A DNA stretch of 26,706 nucleotides from Polyangiaceae bacterium (GCA_025936205.1 JAICTU010000052.1:1-26706), one strand, 5' to 3'. Counted from the first letter of the stretch, positions 1 through 7,604 are shown. The notes: generated from the sequence alone by a model not told the origin. Made by a program: numbers and translations.

Positions 1-454
1 CGCTCGAAAGGCGGCAGCCACAGGGCGGACAATGTCGTCAGGCTGGGCTCGGCTCATCACCGCGCGCTGCACCGGGGCGAGCTGCGCGGCGCGCTGCTAG
101 CGACTTTCGCGTGCTGCCGGGCGCGTTCGGGCGCGCAACATCCGCCCGCGCCGCTGTCCCCCTCGACCTCGCTCGATGTCCCGCAAAGGTGGCGTCTGGA
201 TCTGAAACCGCAGCCCCCAAAAAGCCGCAGGCAAGAGCGCGACCGGCGCCGTTCGAAGCCGCGAAGCCGGACGGCAGCCATCGATCCCGTGCGGCCCGCC
301 ACGGCCCGTGCAAGGTGAGGTCCGGCCCCTGAGAAATCCCCGCGAATTGATCGCGAAAAGAGCGAGACCAGCAGCGGGGAGGGTCCGTGCGGCGGCGTGC
401 CACGCCGGCATCCGCTCCGTCGGAGCAGCTCGCCAGGTCCCCCCGCGCCGTACA
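1..454. other. No recognisable gene; flank of the IS element
   Basis: Several frames are open on both strands, as expected at this GC content, but none gives a protein with recognisable motifs or a convincing ribosome binding site. A minus-strand reading that starts at an ATG at 57-55 and runs off the left edge (begins MSRAQPDDIVRPVAAAF) could be the start of a real gene, but only about 19 codons are visible. The stretch may be decayed sequence beside the insertion element. Confidence 0.4.
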
Positions 455-480
455 AAATCGAGGTTTCCATGGGCTCATCC
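455..480 (+). repeat. Left terminal inverted repeat of the IS4-family element
   Basis: The reverse complement of 1970-1995 matches this stretch at 24 of 26 positions; the shared core is GTTTCCATGG followed by CTCATCC. The same 15-bp core (TCGAGGTTTCCATGG) recurs inside a palindrome at 15092-15106, far from the element. Confidence 0.75.
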
Positions 481-583
481 ATCAACACGGTCGTGGGCGA
501 AAACTGCAGCCTGAAAATAATGCAAATCCAGGGGCTTGCGATTGGGCATTCCCGAATGGGCAGCAGCATGATCAAAAGTCGGG

Positions 584-1975
584 ATGGCACGAGAGCCTCT
601 CGATATCCCGGCGCTGGCTGAAGAAGTTGCGGGCCCTAGCTTTCACGACAAGCGGTTGAGCGCACGATTGAAGCTGCTGATCGAGGGGCTAGCGCAGGAC
701 CCAAAACGGAGCTTGCCCGATGCGTTCGACAGTGCGGGGCTCGAGGGGGCGTATCGCTTTTTCTCTAATCCCAAGGTCACACTGCAGGGCATTCTAGCCC
801 CTCACATCCAATCCACTCGCTCGCGCTGCGAAGCTCGCGGCGACTACTTGGTCGTGCACGATTCGACGACGTTCTCGTACCGCTTCGATGGCGAGCGAAG
901 AGGTCTCGGGCGCGCTCAACGCTCCAAGGCCACGTCGGCTCAAGTCTTGTTCGCTCACGTTTCTCTCGCACTGGCAGCCGATGGCACTCGCCAGCCGCTC
1001 GGCATTGCTGCCCTCGAGACGTGGACCCGGAGCCCCAAGCCAACCGGCGTTGAGCACCAACGGTGGGAGCGGCAGATCGGAGTGGCGTCCGAGCAGCTCA
1101 ATGGCCGCAAAAATGCCATCCATTTGGCAGATCGCGAAGCGGACAGCTACGAGATGTTCGACCAGTTGCTCCAGGGCGGTCACCGTTTCGTCGTCCGCTG
1201 CCAATTCAATCGAAAGCTCGCGGCAAGCTCTGGCGTCACCCATCTCCAAGACCATTTCTCTTCGATCTCCTCGACGATGGAGCGAGAGGTCCCGCTCAGC
1301 CGTCGCAAACCGCGGCGACATGCAATCGATCGGAAGATTTATCCTGCTCGCGATCTGCGACTCGCGACGCTCTCCGTTGCCGGCGCATCGGTCATGCTCC
1401 TCAAACCAAAACAGAGTCGCGCTTCAGCACCGACCGTCACCATCAACATGGTGCGAGTCTGGGAAGCGAATCCACCCGCAGGTGCGGAGCCCATCGAATG
1501 GCTCTTGTACACCACCGAGCCGATCGAAACCCCCGAGCAGCAACTCGCAATCGTCGATTACTATCGGGCACGCTGGACCATCGAAGAATACTTCAAAGCC
1601 ATCAAGACGGGTTGTGACTTCGAAAAGAAACAACTCCAGGATTTCGAAGCCCTCTCCAACCTGCTCGCGACATTTGCCCCCATCGCTTATCGCCTGCTGC
1701 TCCTGCGCTCTGAAGCCGCACGAGCACCCGACGCCCCCGCCTCGACCGTCTTGTCCACCGCGCAACTCGACGTGCTGCGAGCTCGCGGTCGCATCCAGCT
1801 CCCCGCGGAGCCCACCGTCCGCGACGCCTACCTCGCCATCGCTGCGCTCGGCGGGCACATCAAATACAGCGGTCCTCCCGGTTGGCTCACCCTCGCCCGC
1901 GGCTACGAAAAGCTCCAACTCCTCACCGAAGGATGGGTCGCTGCAAAAATCCAGCCCTTCCGAGATCAAGGATGA
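584..1975 (+). CDS. IS4-family (IS50/Tn5-like) DDE transposase
   Basis: A 463-aa transposase that would cut and join the ends of its own element. It aligns along its length with Tn5 transposase (476 aa). The first catalytic Asp is D93 in VHDSTTFSYR, the second is D183 in the conserved DREAD motif, and the glutamate is E334 within YRARWTIEEYFKAIK. That last stretch supplies the whole YREK signature (Y327, R330, E334, K341). The N-terminal region with EGAYRFFSNP matches the Tn5 DNA-binding segment. All catalytic residues are present and no frameshift is seen, so the gene may still be active. The terminator codon lies inside the right inverted repeat, giving a compact element. The ATG at 584 puts the N-terminus where the family begins; no strong ribosome binding site precedes it. 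Confidence 0.9.
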   Translation: MAREPLDIPALAEEVAGPSFHDKRLSARLKLLIEGLAQDPKRSLPDAFDSAGLEGAYRFFSNPKVTLQGILAPHIQSTRSRCEARGDYLVVHDSTTFSYRFDGERRGLGRAQRSKATSAQVLFAHVSLALAADGTRQPLGIAALETWTRSPKPTGVEHQRWERQIGVASEQLNGRKNAIHLADREADSYEMFDQLLQGGHRFVVRCQFNRKLAASSGVTHLQDHFSSISSTMEREVPLSRRKPRRHAIDRKIYPARDLRLATLSVAGASVMLLKPKQSRASAPTVTINMVRVWEANPPAGAEPIEWLLYTTEPIETPEQQLAIVDYYRARWTIEEYFKAIKTGCDFEKKQLQDFEALSNLLATFAPIAYRLLLLRSEAARAPDAPASTVLSTAQLDVLRARGRIQLPAEPTVRDAYLAIAALGGHIKYSGPPGWLTLARGYEKLQLLTEGWVAAKIQPFRDQG

Positions 1976-1995
1976 GTCCATGGAAACTTCGATTT
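1970..1995 (-). repeat. Right terminal inverted repeat of the IS4-family element
   Basis: Inverted copy of 455-480 with two mismatches. It overlaps the last codons and stop (1973-1975) of the transposase gene. Confidence 0.75.
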
Positions 1996-2145
1996 GCGAG
2001 CGAGAACCCCTCCGCCGAAGGCCTCAGAATGCTTCAGCGCCGCACGGCAGTCCCGCGCAAGCCGCGCGGCCGGTGAACGCCAGGGGATCACGGGCTCTTC
2101 GCGCCCGGTTCGTGACGAATCCTCAGTCGACAATAGCCCGCCGAG

Positions 2146-2391
2146 ACGCAGTACTTCTACACAGACTATGAAGCGAGCGACCCGCACTACGAAATCGTAT
2201 TCCCCGCTGGACAGGGGCCGCGGTCTATAACGAGCTGCACCTCTTTCACGCCAACGACCTGCAGCGCTACTCGCTGAGCACGAAGAACAACGATCTCGTG
2301 GGCAACGACGACGGGTCGCTCACGCTCGATGCGGGCGCCAAGCTGCCGGGCGAGGACAAGGAAGCCAACTGGCTGCCCGCGCCGATCGGTG
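2146..2391 (+). pseudogene. Fragment of a DUF1254/DUF1214 domain protein
   Basis: Two adjacent pieces in different frames read as the C-terminal DUF1214 domain. 2146-2220 gives TQYFYTDYEASDPHYEIVF followed by PAGQGP. 2223-2391 gives YNELHLFHANDLQRYSL, then STKNNDL, DDGSLTL and DKEANWLPAP, which are family hallmarks. About eight codons that normally join the pieces (the PPVNxFWSLT stretch) are missing, with a net frameshift. The rest of the gene upstream and the last residues downstream are absent. The 3' break lies next to the end of the RAYT gene and the 5' break near the IS element, so mobile DNA probably removed both ends. The family's function is not established. Confidence 0.75.
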
Positions 2392-2395
2392 GGAC

Positions 2396-3103
2396 TCAGC
2401 CCGGCGCCTCCTCCACATCGAACGCCCCGGCTCGCCTCCAACCCAGGCGCAGCAACCAGCTGCCCGGAACCACGACGGGAGGCTCTGTAGACCGGCTCCA
2501 GCGCTTCCAATGCCCGCGCGCTTCACGCGCACCAAACGCCAACCCTGTGGGCCGATCGAAGCCGGAAAACCAAGGCGCGGACGAACACCCATCCACAAAT
2601 CCCCCGGGCCGCCCCTGGATGTGCTTGTTCGCGTTGAGCAGCACGTAACGAAGCGCGTGCCTCACGCTGCGCGGGCTGGTGAGCGCCCGCGCGTGATATC
2701 GGTCCGCGAACAGCTTCCCCCGGCGCCCGAGCTGCGCGTTGACGGCACGGGCCACGCGAATGGAGAGCCCCTGCATGCCGCGCGAGAGCGCTCGACGGTC
2801 ACTGGCCTCCGCAATGAGGTGAAGATGATCCCGCTGCACGGAGAAATGCACCAGCGAGAAGCCGAAGTGCTGCTTTCCCTTCGCCAGCGCGCCGCGCACC
2901 GCCACGAACAAGGCCTGCTCGCGCAAAGAAGGAACTCCGCGCGCGACGCGCAGCGTGATGTGCAAAGGATGCGCATGCGAATGCGATGGCCGGCGCAGGT
3001 GGGAGACCCCCGCCGTTCTGCCTTTCGGAGGCCTGCCCGCGTTGGCTCGCGCACCGCCCCACGTGCGGAACTCGAATCCCAGCTGGCGCGGCGATCGAGC
3101 CAT
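2396..3103 (-). CDS. REP-associated tyrosine transposase (RAYT, Y1/IS200-like)
   Basis: A 235-aa single-strand HUH/Y1 transposase of the REP-associated type, which in other bacteria mobilises short dispersed palindromic repeats instead of forming an IS. The metal-binding HxH is H93-L-H95 in VQRDHLHLIAEA. The probable catalytic tyrosine is Y153 in ALRYVLLNANKH, inside the expected context DRYHARALTSPRSVRHAL. The N-terminus (GGARANAGRPPKG) and C-terminus (WLLRLGWRRAGAFDVEE) are both typical, so it looks complete. I chose the ATG at 3103; a GTG at 3118 in frame is the alternative. An inverted pair of 42-bp repeats lies 97-201 bp upstream, the usual setting for RAYT genes. Confidence 0.85.
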   Translation of the reverse strand: MARSPRQLGFEFRTWGGARANAGRPPKGRTAGVSHLRRPSHSHAHPLHITLRVARGVPSLREQALFVAVRGALAKGKQHFGFSLVHFSVQRDHLHLIAEASDRRALSRGMQGLSIRVARAVNAQLGRRGKLFADRYHARALTSPRSVRHALRYVLLNANKHIQGRPGGFVDGCSSAPWFSGFDRPTGLAFGAREARGHWKRWSRSTEPPVVVPGSWLLRLGWRRAGAFDVEEAPG

Positions 3104-3199
3104 GACTTGAATTAGCACTGATTATTACTGCCGTCCGAGGTCCCGACGCAGCGCCGCGAAAACGGACACAATCGGTGGGTTCCGATCAATGCAGGTCAG

Positions 3200-3241
3200 G
3201 GCTCGCCGCTCGGCGGCGCCGCGCGACGCCAGGATGTGCCC
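3200..3241 (-). repeat. 42-bp dispersed repeat, copy R4
   Basis: Read on the minus strand it starts GGGCACATCCTGGCG and ends CGAGCC, with 33 of 42 positions identical to copy R1. It lies upstream of the RAYT gene and forms an inverted pair with copy R3, 21 bp away. Confidence 0.65.
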
Positions 3242-3262
3242 GCTCAGCGACGGACGTCGGGC

Positions 3263-3304
3263 GGGCTCATTCTGGTGACGGAAGGGGTCGCGCGCGGCCG
3301 AGCC
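3263..3304 (+). repeat. 42-bp dispersed repeat, copy R3
   Basis: Starts GGGCTCATTCTGG and ends CGAGCC. It is the most diverged copy (27 of 42 positions match R2), but its length and both ends are kept. It sits just after the DUF1232 gene's stop codon and upstream of the RAYT gene. Confidence 0.5.
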
Positions 3305-3310
3305 CTCCAT

Positions 3311-3736
3311 CTAGCTAGCACCAGTGCGAGGCTCTCCCCGCAAGCCCGCCGCACGCCAGAGTGCTGCGAGGCCGTCCTCCGTTCCCGGCCAGTGACGGCG
3401 AATCGCTTCGGGGCCTGCTCGACGTACGACCGAGCGCAGGACGGCGCAGACGAGGATCGCGTCGTCCGCGTAGCCGATGATCGGGATGAAGTCGGGGATG
3501 AGGTCGAACGGCATCGCCAGGTATGCGAAGAGCAGCCAGAGCCGGACGCGAACGCCTCTGGGAAGGGTTGCGTCGGTGGCCACGCGGCGGAGCAGGCGGA
3601 GCGTGTCCGGCAGGAGACGCATCGACTCGCCGACCAGCGATCTGTTGGGGCGAGCCAGTAGCAGAAAGACGACCAGGATCGCCCACGTGACGGCGAGGGC
3701 GGCCGCGACGCCGATCAGGGTGTGCCAGAGCTTCAC
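3311..3736 (-). CDS. DUF1232 (YkvA-like) membrane protein
   Basis: A 141-aa protein with one strong N-terminal membrane helix (residues about 5-28) and a DUF1232 domain. The signature is PRGVRVRLWLLFAYLAMP, then DLIPDFIPIIGYADDA and a second hydrophobic stretch ILVCAVLRSVV. DUF1232 proteins are small inner-membrane proteins of unknown role. The gene stands alone and is divergent from the lipoprotein gene at 3875. The ATG at 3736 gives a normal family N-terminus. Confidence 0.85.
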   Translation of the reverse strand: MKLWHTLIGVAAALAVTWAILVVFLLLARPNRSLVGESMRLLPDTLRLLRRVATDATLPRGVRVRLWLLFAYLAMPFDLIPDFIPIIGYADDAILVCAVLRSVVRRAGPEAIRRHWPGTEDGLAALWRAAGLRGEPRTGAS

Positions 3737-3874
3737 GATGGTCGGTGTCTAGTTCGTTTCGAGTGGCGAGCCAGGAGCGCAAGCTGCCTCAACAAACCGC
3801 CATGGCCAAAGTCCCGGCCTTCCCCTACGACGCGGATCCGCCCACAGGGGCGAGCGTTGCTCGGGAGGCTGATC

Positions 3875-4972
3875 GTGAACAGGCATTGGGCGAGTGTGTG
3901 GCTGGTTTGTGGCGCGCTGGGAGCGTTCGGTTGCTCCAGCGATGATTCGGGTGACGAATCCACGGAGCAGGCCACTCTGCCGAATCAGGGGACGGGTGGC
4001 AGCAGCACCATGACGCCGGCAGCCATGACGCCGGCGGCCATGACGCCGGCGGCCATGCCACCCGCCACGGATACCATGGCCGCGGGGATCGCCGGTGTGG
4101 TCGCCGAGGGCGCGATCGTGCACGTGATCGCGGAGGGTTTTCAGGGCACCGAGGGGCCGCTGGGCATGGCCGACGGTAGCTTGATCTTCACCGAGACGAA
4201 CGCCAATCGCATCACCCGCATCGCGCCGAACGATGAGCTGTCCACGTTCCTGGAGAATACCAACGGCTCGAATGCGCTCGGCTACGACCCGATGGGGCGC
4301 ATCGTGAGCGTGCAGACGACGCCGGGCATGACGCGCGTGGGCGTCATCTATCCCACTGCCAGCGCGAGCGTGCTGACCGACAACTACGACGGTAAGCCTT
4401 ACGGGCGGCCCAATGATCTGACGGTGAGCACCAAGGGCGTCGTCTACTTCACCGATCCGGGCCCCAACGCTCCCGCAGACGGCTCGACACCGCCTCCCCC
4501 GCCCCTCACGGCCGCCGTGTATCACGTGCCCGTGGGCGGCGCGGCGGAGCGCGTCGCCGAGGGCGTCGAGAGGCCGAACGGTATCACCTTGAGCCGCGAG
4601 GAAGACGTGCTCTACGTCAACAATACCAGCGGCGAGTATCTGCTGGCGTTCGACGTGTTGCCCGACGGCGGCGTGCAGAACCGGCGCAATTTCGCCGCGT
4701 ACGACGGCGTCACGCGCAACGCCGACGGCACCGTCGCGAGCGGAGCCGACGGGCTGTTGATCGACAGCGAGGGCCGGCTGTATGTGGCCGCCAGCACCGG
4801 CGTGCAGGTCTTCAGCGCGCAGGGGCAGTTGCAGGGAACGATCCCCATCTCGCGCCAGCCGCAGAACATCGCCTTCGCCGGGCCCAACAAGCAGACGCTG
4901 TACATCGTGGCCCGCGGCGCCGCGTACAAGGTGGAAATGCTGTCCAGCGGCTTCGCCGGCCGCGCCAAGTAG
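3875..4972 (+). CDS. SMP-30/gluconolactonase-family lipoprotein
   Basis: A 365-aa lipoprotein with a six-bladed beta-propeller of the SMP-30/gluconolactonase/LRE type, which hydrolyses lactones in characterised members. The GTG at 3875 has GGGAGG six bases upstream and gives signal peptide MNRHWASVWLVCGALGAFGC, with C20 as likely lipidation site. An Asp/Ser-rich linker follows, containing MTPAA three times (a 15-bp tandem repeat at 4010-4054). The four expected metal ligands are visible: E93 (GTEGPL), N180 (YGRPNDL), N235 (ERPNGI) and D292 (GADGL). It therefore looks catalytically competent. Its substrate cannot be read from the sequence. Reading further upstream of the GTG is open but gives no signal peptide. 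Confidence 0.88.
   Translation: MNRHWASVWLVCGALGAFGCSSDDSGDESTEQATLPNQGTGGSSTMTPAAMTPAAMTPAAMPPATDTMAAGIAGVVAEGAIVHVIAEGFQGTEGPLGMADGSLIFTETNANRITRIAPNDELSTFLENTNGSNALGYDPMGRIVSVQTTPGMTRVGVIYPTASASVLTDNYDGKPYGRPNDLTVSTKGVVYFTDPGPNAPADGSTPPPPPLTAAVYHVPVGGAAERVAEGVERPNGITLSREEDVLYVNNTSGEYLLAFDVLPDGGVQNRRNFAAYDGVTRNADGTVASGADGLLIDSEGRLYVAASTGVQVFSAQGQLQGTIPISRQPQNIAFAGPNKQTLYIVARGAAYKVEMLSSGFAGRAK
4010..4054 (+). repeat. 15-bp tandem repeat, three copies, in-frame
   Basis: ATGACGCCGGCRGCC repeated three times encodes MTPAA-MTPAA-MTPAA, followed by the similar MPPAT. It lies in the linker between the lipid anchor and the propeller, so length changes would be tolerated. Confidence 0.9.
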
Positions 4973-5062
4973 CCGGGCTGCGACGCCTCGGAGATACCTC
5001 TTTCGCGGGAGGCAATCGCGAGGAGCCGTACCGAGATCCACCCGTCGTGCGAACACGCTAGC

Positions 5063-5641
5063 ATTCTTGCCGCCCGCAGCGGCGATCTCGATGCCTTCGC
5101 ACGCCCGGTGACACGATACCGGGGCTCGTCTCGTCGATCTCACTCGCCACCGCCGGAATGTGGCGACGAGCGAGGACGTCTTTCTCACCGTCTGACGTGA
5201 CCTTGGCTCACTGCGCAGCCCAGCGAGCTTCTTGCCCGGCTGGTGCAACTCACCCGGCATCGTGCGCTCGATGCCCGAGCGCGCAAGAGGCTTTGCTGAA
5301 TGACGAGCGCACGTGCGCCGCCGCGCTGGCGCCCGACACGCTGCCCGAAGAGACGCTCTTCTACCTGAAGGGCAGTCGATCGAGCAGGTCGCTCAGCTGC
5401 TCGGGCTGCGTGAGGACGCGGCGAAGCGGTGCCTCTCGCGAGCGCGTGCCGCGTTGCGCGTGGAGGTACTGGCGCACTTTTCCCGTGATCTGGCGGCCAC
5501 GGTGCCCGGAGACCGCTTCACGAGCCAGGTGGCTCGCTGCGCTGCCGCCGGTGAACGCCGGGCTCGCACGTCCGGCTCGGGATCGGGACGGCACACACGC
5601 TGGCCTTCACGGCGGTGCACTTCGCGATCTACTTTTACTGA
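5063..5641 (+). pseudogene. Decayed ECF sigma factor gene
   Basis: Pieces of an ECF sigma factor occur in order but in changing frames. They are ILAARSGDLDAFA (start of region 2), NVATSEDVFLTV then a stop, RDLGSLRSPASFL, LVQLTRHRALDARARKRLC then a stop (5264 region), DERTCAAALAPDTLPEETL, and the clear region 4 helix-turn-helix EGQSIEQVAQLLGLREDAA with KRCLSRARAALRVE. After region 4 come RDLAATVPGDRFTSQVA and, in another frame, a hydrophobic segment LAFTAVHFAIYFY ending at a stop (5639-5641). At least three frameshifts and two internal stops make it non-functional, unless the sequence has many errors. The region between it and the YCII gene carries nothing else except that gene's promoter. Confidence 0.7.
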
Positions 5642-5845
5642 AGACCGCGCGTGCTGGCGCGCCGCCGGCGCATGGAGGCGCTGAGAAATCCGAGCGCGGC
5701 CGCGCAGCAGACGAGTGCGGCTCGCAACGCTCGCCAGCGAGCGGTGATCGCCAGCGTCTCGTCGCCGCGGTGCTCCTGGGGCCTGGAGCCGCGGCTGAAC
5801 GGCTTCGGCGCACGGGCCGAGAGCTCGGAAAAATCGCCGGTCCGA

Positions 5846-5873
5846 TGTCGATCGGGGTGCCACCCGTGCGTTC
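5846..5873 (+). promoter_or_regulatory. Predicted ECF42-type promoter of the YCII-sigma operon
   Basis: The -35 element is TGTCGA (5846-5851) and the -10 element CGTTC (5869-5873), separated by 17 nt. It ends 29 bp before the YCII ATG. The same two elements with the same spacing stand upstream of the carboxymuconolactone decarboxylase gene (7533-7560). TGTCGA with a CG(A/T)TC-like -10 is what I recall as the ECF42 group's target, so this is probably autoregulation by the sigma factor of the operon. Confidence 0.75.
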
Positions 5874-5902
5874 TGGGCCCGAGACAGAGGAAACGAGGAA
5901 TC

Positions 5903-6268
5903 ATGGCGAAATATATGCTCCTGCTGGGTGGTGCGGATCTGGACAAGCGCAGCAGCAACGCGGCGCTGGCACCGAAGATGTTCCAGGAGTTCGCGAACTG
6001 GCTCGGCACGATCCGCGAGCGCGGCCAGTATCTGCAGTCGCACAAGCTGCAGGATCGCACCGGCGCGCGCCTCACGGTGCGGGGCGGTCAGGTCGTGGAG
6101 GGGCCGTTCATGGAGAGCAAGGAGGGCGTGGGCGGCGTGTTCCTGATCGAGGCGGCCTCGCTCGAAGAGGCCGTCAGCATCGCCCGCTCCTGTCCGACCT
6201 TGTCGCTCCAGAACGGCTTCGTGGAAGTGCGGGTGGTGGAAGAGGTACCTCGCTCTGTCGGCGCCTGA
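5903..6268 (+). CDS. YCII-family (DGPF) protein
   Basis: A 121-aa YCII-related protein. The family signature is VEGPFMESKEGVGGVFLIEA followed by SLEEAVSIARSCP. Genes of this family are the standing partners of ECF42 sigma factors; the biochemical role is not settled, although some YCII proteins have hydrolase-like activity. The ATG at 5903 has GAGGAAACGAGG just upstream. The ECF42 sigma gene starts at or just before the stop codon, so the two are transcribed together from the promoter at 5846. Confidence 0.88.
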   Translation: MAKYMLLLGGADLDKRSSNAALAPKMFQEFANWLGTIRERGQYLQSHKLQDRTGARLTVRGGQVVEGPFMESKEGVGGVFLIEAASLEEAVSIARSCPTLSLQNGFVEVRVVEEVPRSVGA

Positions 6269-7505
6269 CGCACCCTCGCGCACGGACAGCGCCGAGCGCC
6301 GCGAGGCGATCGCGCGCACCTTCCAGGCCGCCCACCGGCGCCTGGTCGCCGCGCTCTTGCGCCGCTTCGGAGTCGATCAGCTGGCGCGCGTGGAAGCGGC
6401 CGTGCAAGAAGCCGGTCTGCGCGCGCTGGAGCGCTGGCAAGGTGAGGACGCCGCGCTCGAAGGCTGGTTGGTGCGCGTCGCGCACAACGCGCTGGTGGAC
6501 GGGCTGCGCAAGGAGCGGCGTGAGGCGGCGCTGCCCGAGCAAGAGCCTGCGGACGAGAGCACCCCCGAGCCCCGGCTGGACGACGAGCTGTGTCTGATCT
6601 TTCTGTGCTGCCACCCGGCGCTGTCGCGCGCCGCGCAGATCGCGCTCACCCTGCGCATCGCCTTCGGCTTCGACACCGCGCAGATCGCACGCGCCTTCCT
6701 CTCCGACGAGCGCACCATCGCGCAGCGCATCGTGCGCGCCAAGCAGACGCTGCGTGAGGCCCAAACTCGCTTCGAGCTGCCCGAGCCGAACGAGCTCGGC
6801 TCGCGCCAGCCGCCGATCCTGGACGTGCTGTACCAGCTGTTCACGGAGGGCTACGCGACCACGGCCGGAGAAGACGGCATCGACGATGCGCTGTGCGGCG
6901 AGTCGCTGCGGCTCGTGCGCCTGTTGACCGACGATCCGCGCTGGACGTCGCCCGGGGCCGAAGCACTGCGTGCGCTGTTTTGCTTTCACATCGCGCGCAG
7001 CACGGCGCGACGCGCCGACGACGGCAGCTTGCTGCTCTTGCACGAGCAAGATCGCGCGCGCTGGGACGCTGCACTGCTCCATGAAGGCTTCGTTTATCTC
7101 GCGCGATCGGCGCGCGGTGACGAGGCGACGCGCTTTCACCTGGAGGCGGGCATCGCGGGCTGCCACGCGCGCGCCGCGAGCCACGCCAGCACCGACTGGG
7201 CGCAGATCGTCGACTTGTATGACATGTTGCGTGCGGCCTCGCCCTCCCCGGTCGTGGACGTGAACCGGGCGCTGGCGGTGGCCCTGTTGCGCGGCGCCAC
7301 GGCAGGCCTCGACGAGCTGGACGCCATCCCCGAACGCGAGCTCGTGGCGCGCTACCCCTACGCCCTCGCCACCTATGCCGAGCTGCACGCCTCGCTCGGA
7401 CACCTGGACGAGGCGCGCAGCTTCCTGGACCGCGCGCTGGAGGTGCAGACCGCCCCGGCCGAGCACGCCCTGCTCCTGCGCAAGCGTGCCGCGCTCGACA
7501 GCTGA
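6255..7505 (+). CDS. ECF42-group RNA polymerase sigma factor
   Basis: A sigma factor of about 416 aa with the long C-terminal extension (DUF6596 plus TPR-like helices) typical of ECF42. Region 2 reads AIARTFQAAHRRLVAALL through ALERWQGEDAALEGWLVRVA and HNALVDGLRKERRE. Region 4 is LTLRIAFGFDTAQIARAFL with TIAQRIVRAKQTLREA. The extension includes LDVLYQLFTEGY, then DWAQIVDLYDML and VDVNRALAVALL. The start is uncertain. The first ordinary initiator in frame is TTG 6357, but region 2 clearly begins upstream of it, and no in-frame ATG or GTG exists between there and the YCII gene. I used CTG 6255, just before the YCII stop. In characterised ECF42 proteins the extension controls activity in place of an anti-sigma factor, and no anti-sigma gene is seen here. 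Confidence 0.85.
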   Translation: MSAPDAPSRTDSAERREAIARTFQAAHRRLVAALLRRFGVDQLARVEAAVQEAGLRALERWQGEDAALEGWLVRVAHNALVDGLRKERREAALPEQEPADESTPEPRLDDELCLIFLCCHPALSRAAQIALTLRIAFGFDTAQIARAFLSDERTIAQRIVRAKQTLREAQTRFELPEPNELGSRQPPILDVLYQLFTEGYATTAGEDGIDDALCGESLRLVRLLTDDPRWTSPGAEALRALFCFHIARSTARRADDGSLLLLHEQDRARWDAALLHEGFVYLARSARGDEATRFHLEAGIAGCHARAASHASTDWAQIVDLYDMLRAASPSPVVDVNRALAVALLRGATAGLDELDAIPERELVARYPYALATYAELHASLGHLDEARSFLDRALEVQTAPAEHALLLRKRAALDS

Positions 7506-7532
7506 CCGCTCGAGCAAAATCGCAGGCTGCGA

Positions 7533-7560
7533 TGTCGATCGCGGCGCCCCATGATCGTTC
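7533..7560 (+). promoter_or_regulatory. Predicted ECF42-type promoter of the decarboxylase gene
   Basis: TGTCGA (7533-7538), 17 nt, CGTTC (7556-7560), ending 44 bp before the ATG at 7605. Extended identity with the YCII promoter (ATGTCGATCG at the -35 and CGTTCT at the -10 in both) is far more than the two elements require, and the spacers differ. The natural reading is recognition by the same sigma factor. Confidence 0.75.
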
Positions 7561-7604
7561 TCGGACGCAACGGCCCCAGAAGGCCCTGAAGTTGGAGAAC
7601 GAAC

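Larger units (their letters stand above)
455..1995 (+). mobile_element. IS4-family insertion sequence, Tn5/IS50-like
   Basis: A 1.54-kb element bounded by 26-bp imperfect terminal inverted repeats (455-480 and 1970-1995; 24 of 26 positions match) contains one full-length transposase gene whose stop codon lies inside the right repeat. No 9-bp target duplication (usual for this group) is seen: the nine bases outside the left end differ from those outside the right end. Either the true ends differ slightly, or one flank was deleted or rearranged after insertion. The flanking DNA is decayed on the right, which fits an old accessory site. Confidence 0.8.

Noticed and set aside
446..2004. Nine-base target duplication around the IS element
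   Set aside because: The nine bases beside the two ends do not match.
888..2171. Plus-strand 427-codon open frame across the transposase
   Set aside because: Shifted-frame shadow of the transposase with Ser/Arg/Pro-rich composition; it also runs out of the IS element.
3125..3310. Minus-strand 61-codon reading that begins right after the DUF1232 stop
   Set aside because: It is made mostly of the two inverted repeat copies R3 and R4 and matches no family; similar peptides can be read through the other copies because the DNA repeats.
3761..3772. GTGGCGAGCC, as at the end of the 42-bp repeat
   Set aside because: Only the last ten or so bases match; the rest of a 42-bp unit is absent. At most a degraded copy.
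5123..5164. Possible sixth copy of the 42-bp repeat on the minus strand
   Set aside because: It resembles the ends (ACATTCC, CGAGCC), but the start is shifted by one base and the sequence reads as ECF sigma coding remnant, so chance is more likely.
3749..5260. Minus-strand 503-codon open frame
   Set aside because: Shadow of the SMP-30 lipoprotein gene; no motifs, Arg/His-rich composition, while the plus strand has signal peptide, ribosome binding site and metal ligands.
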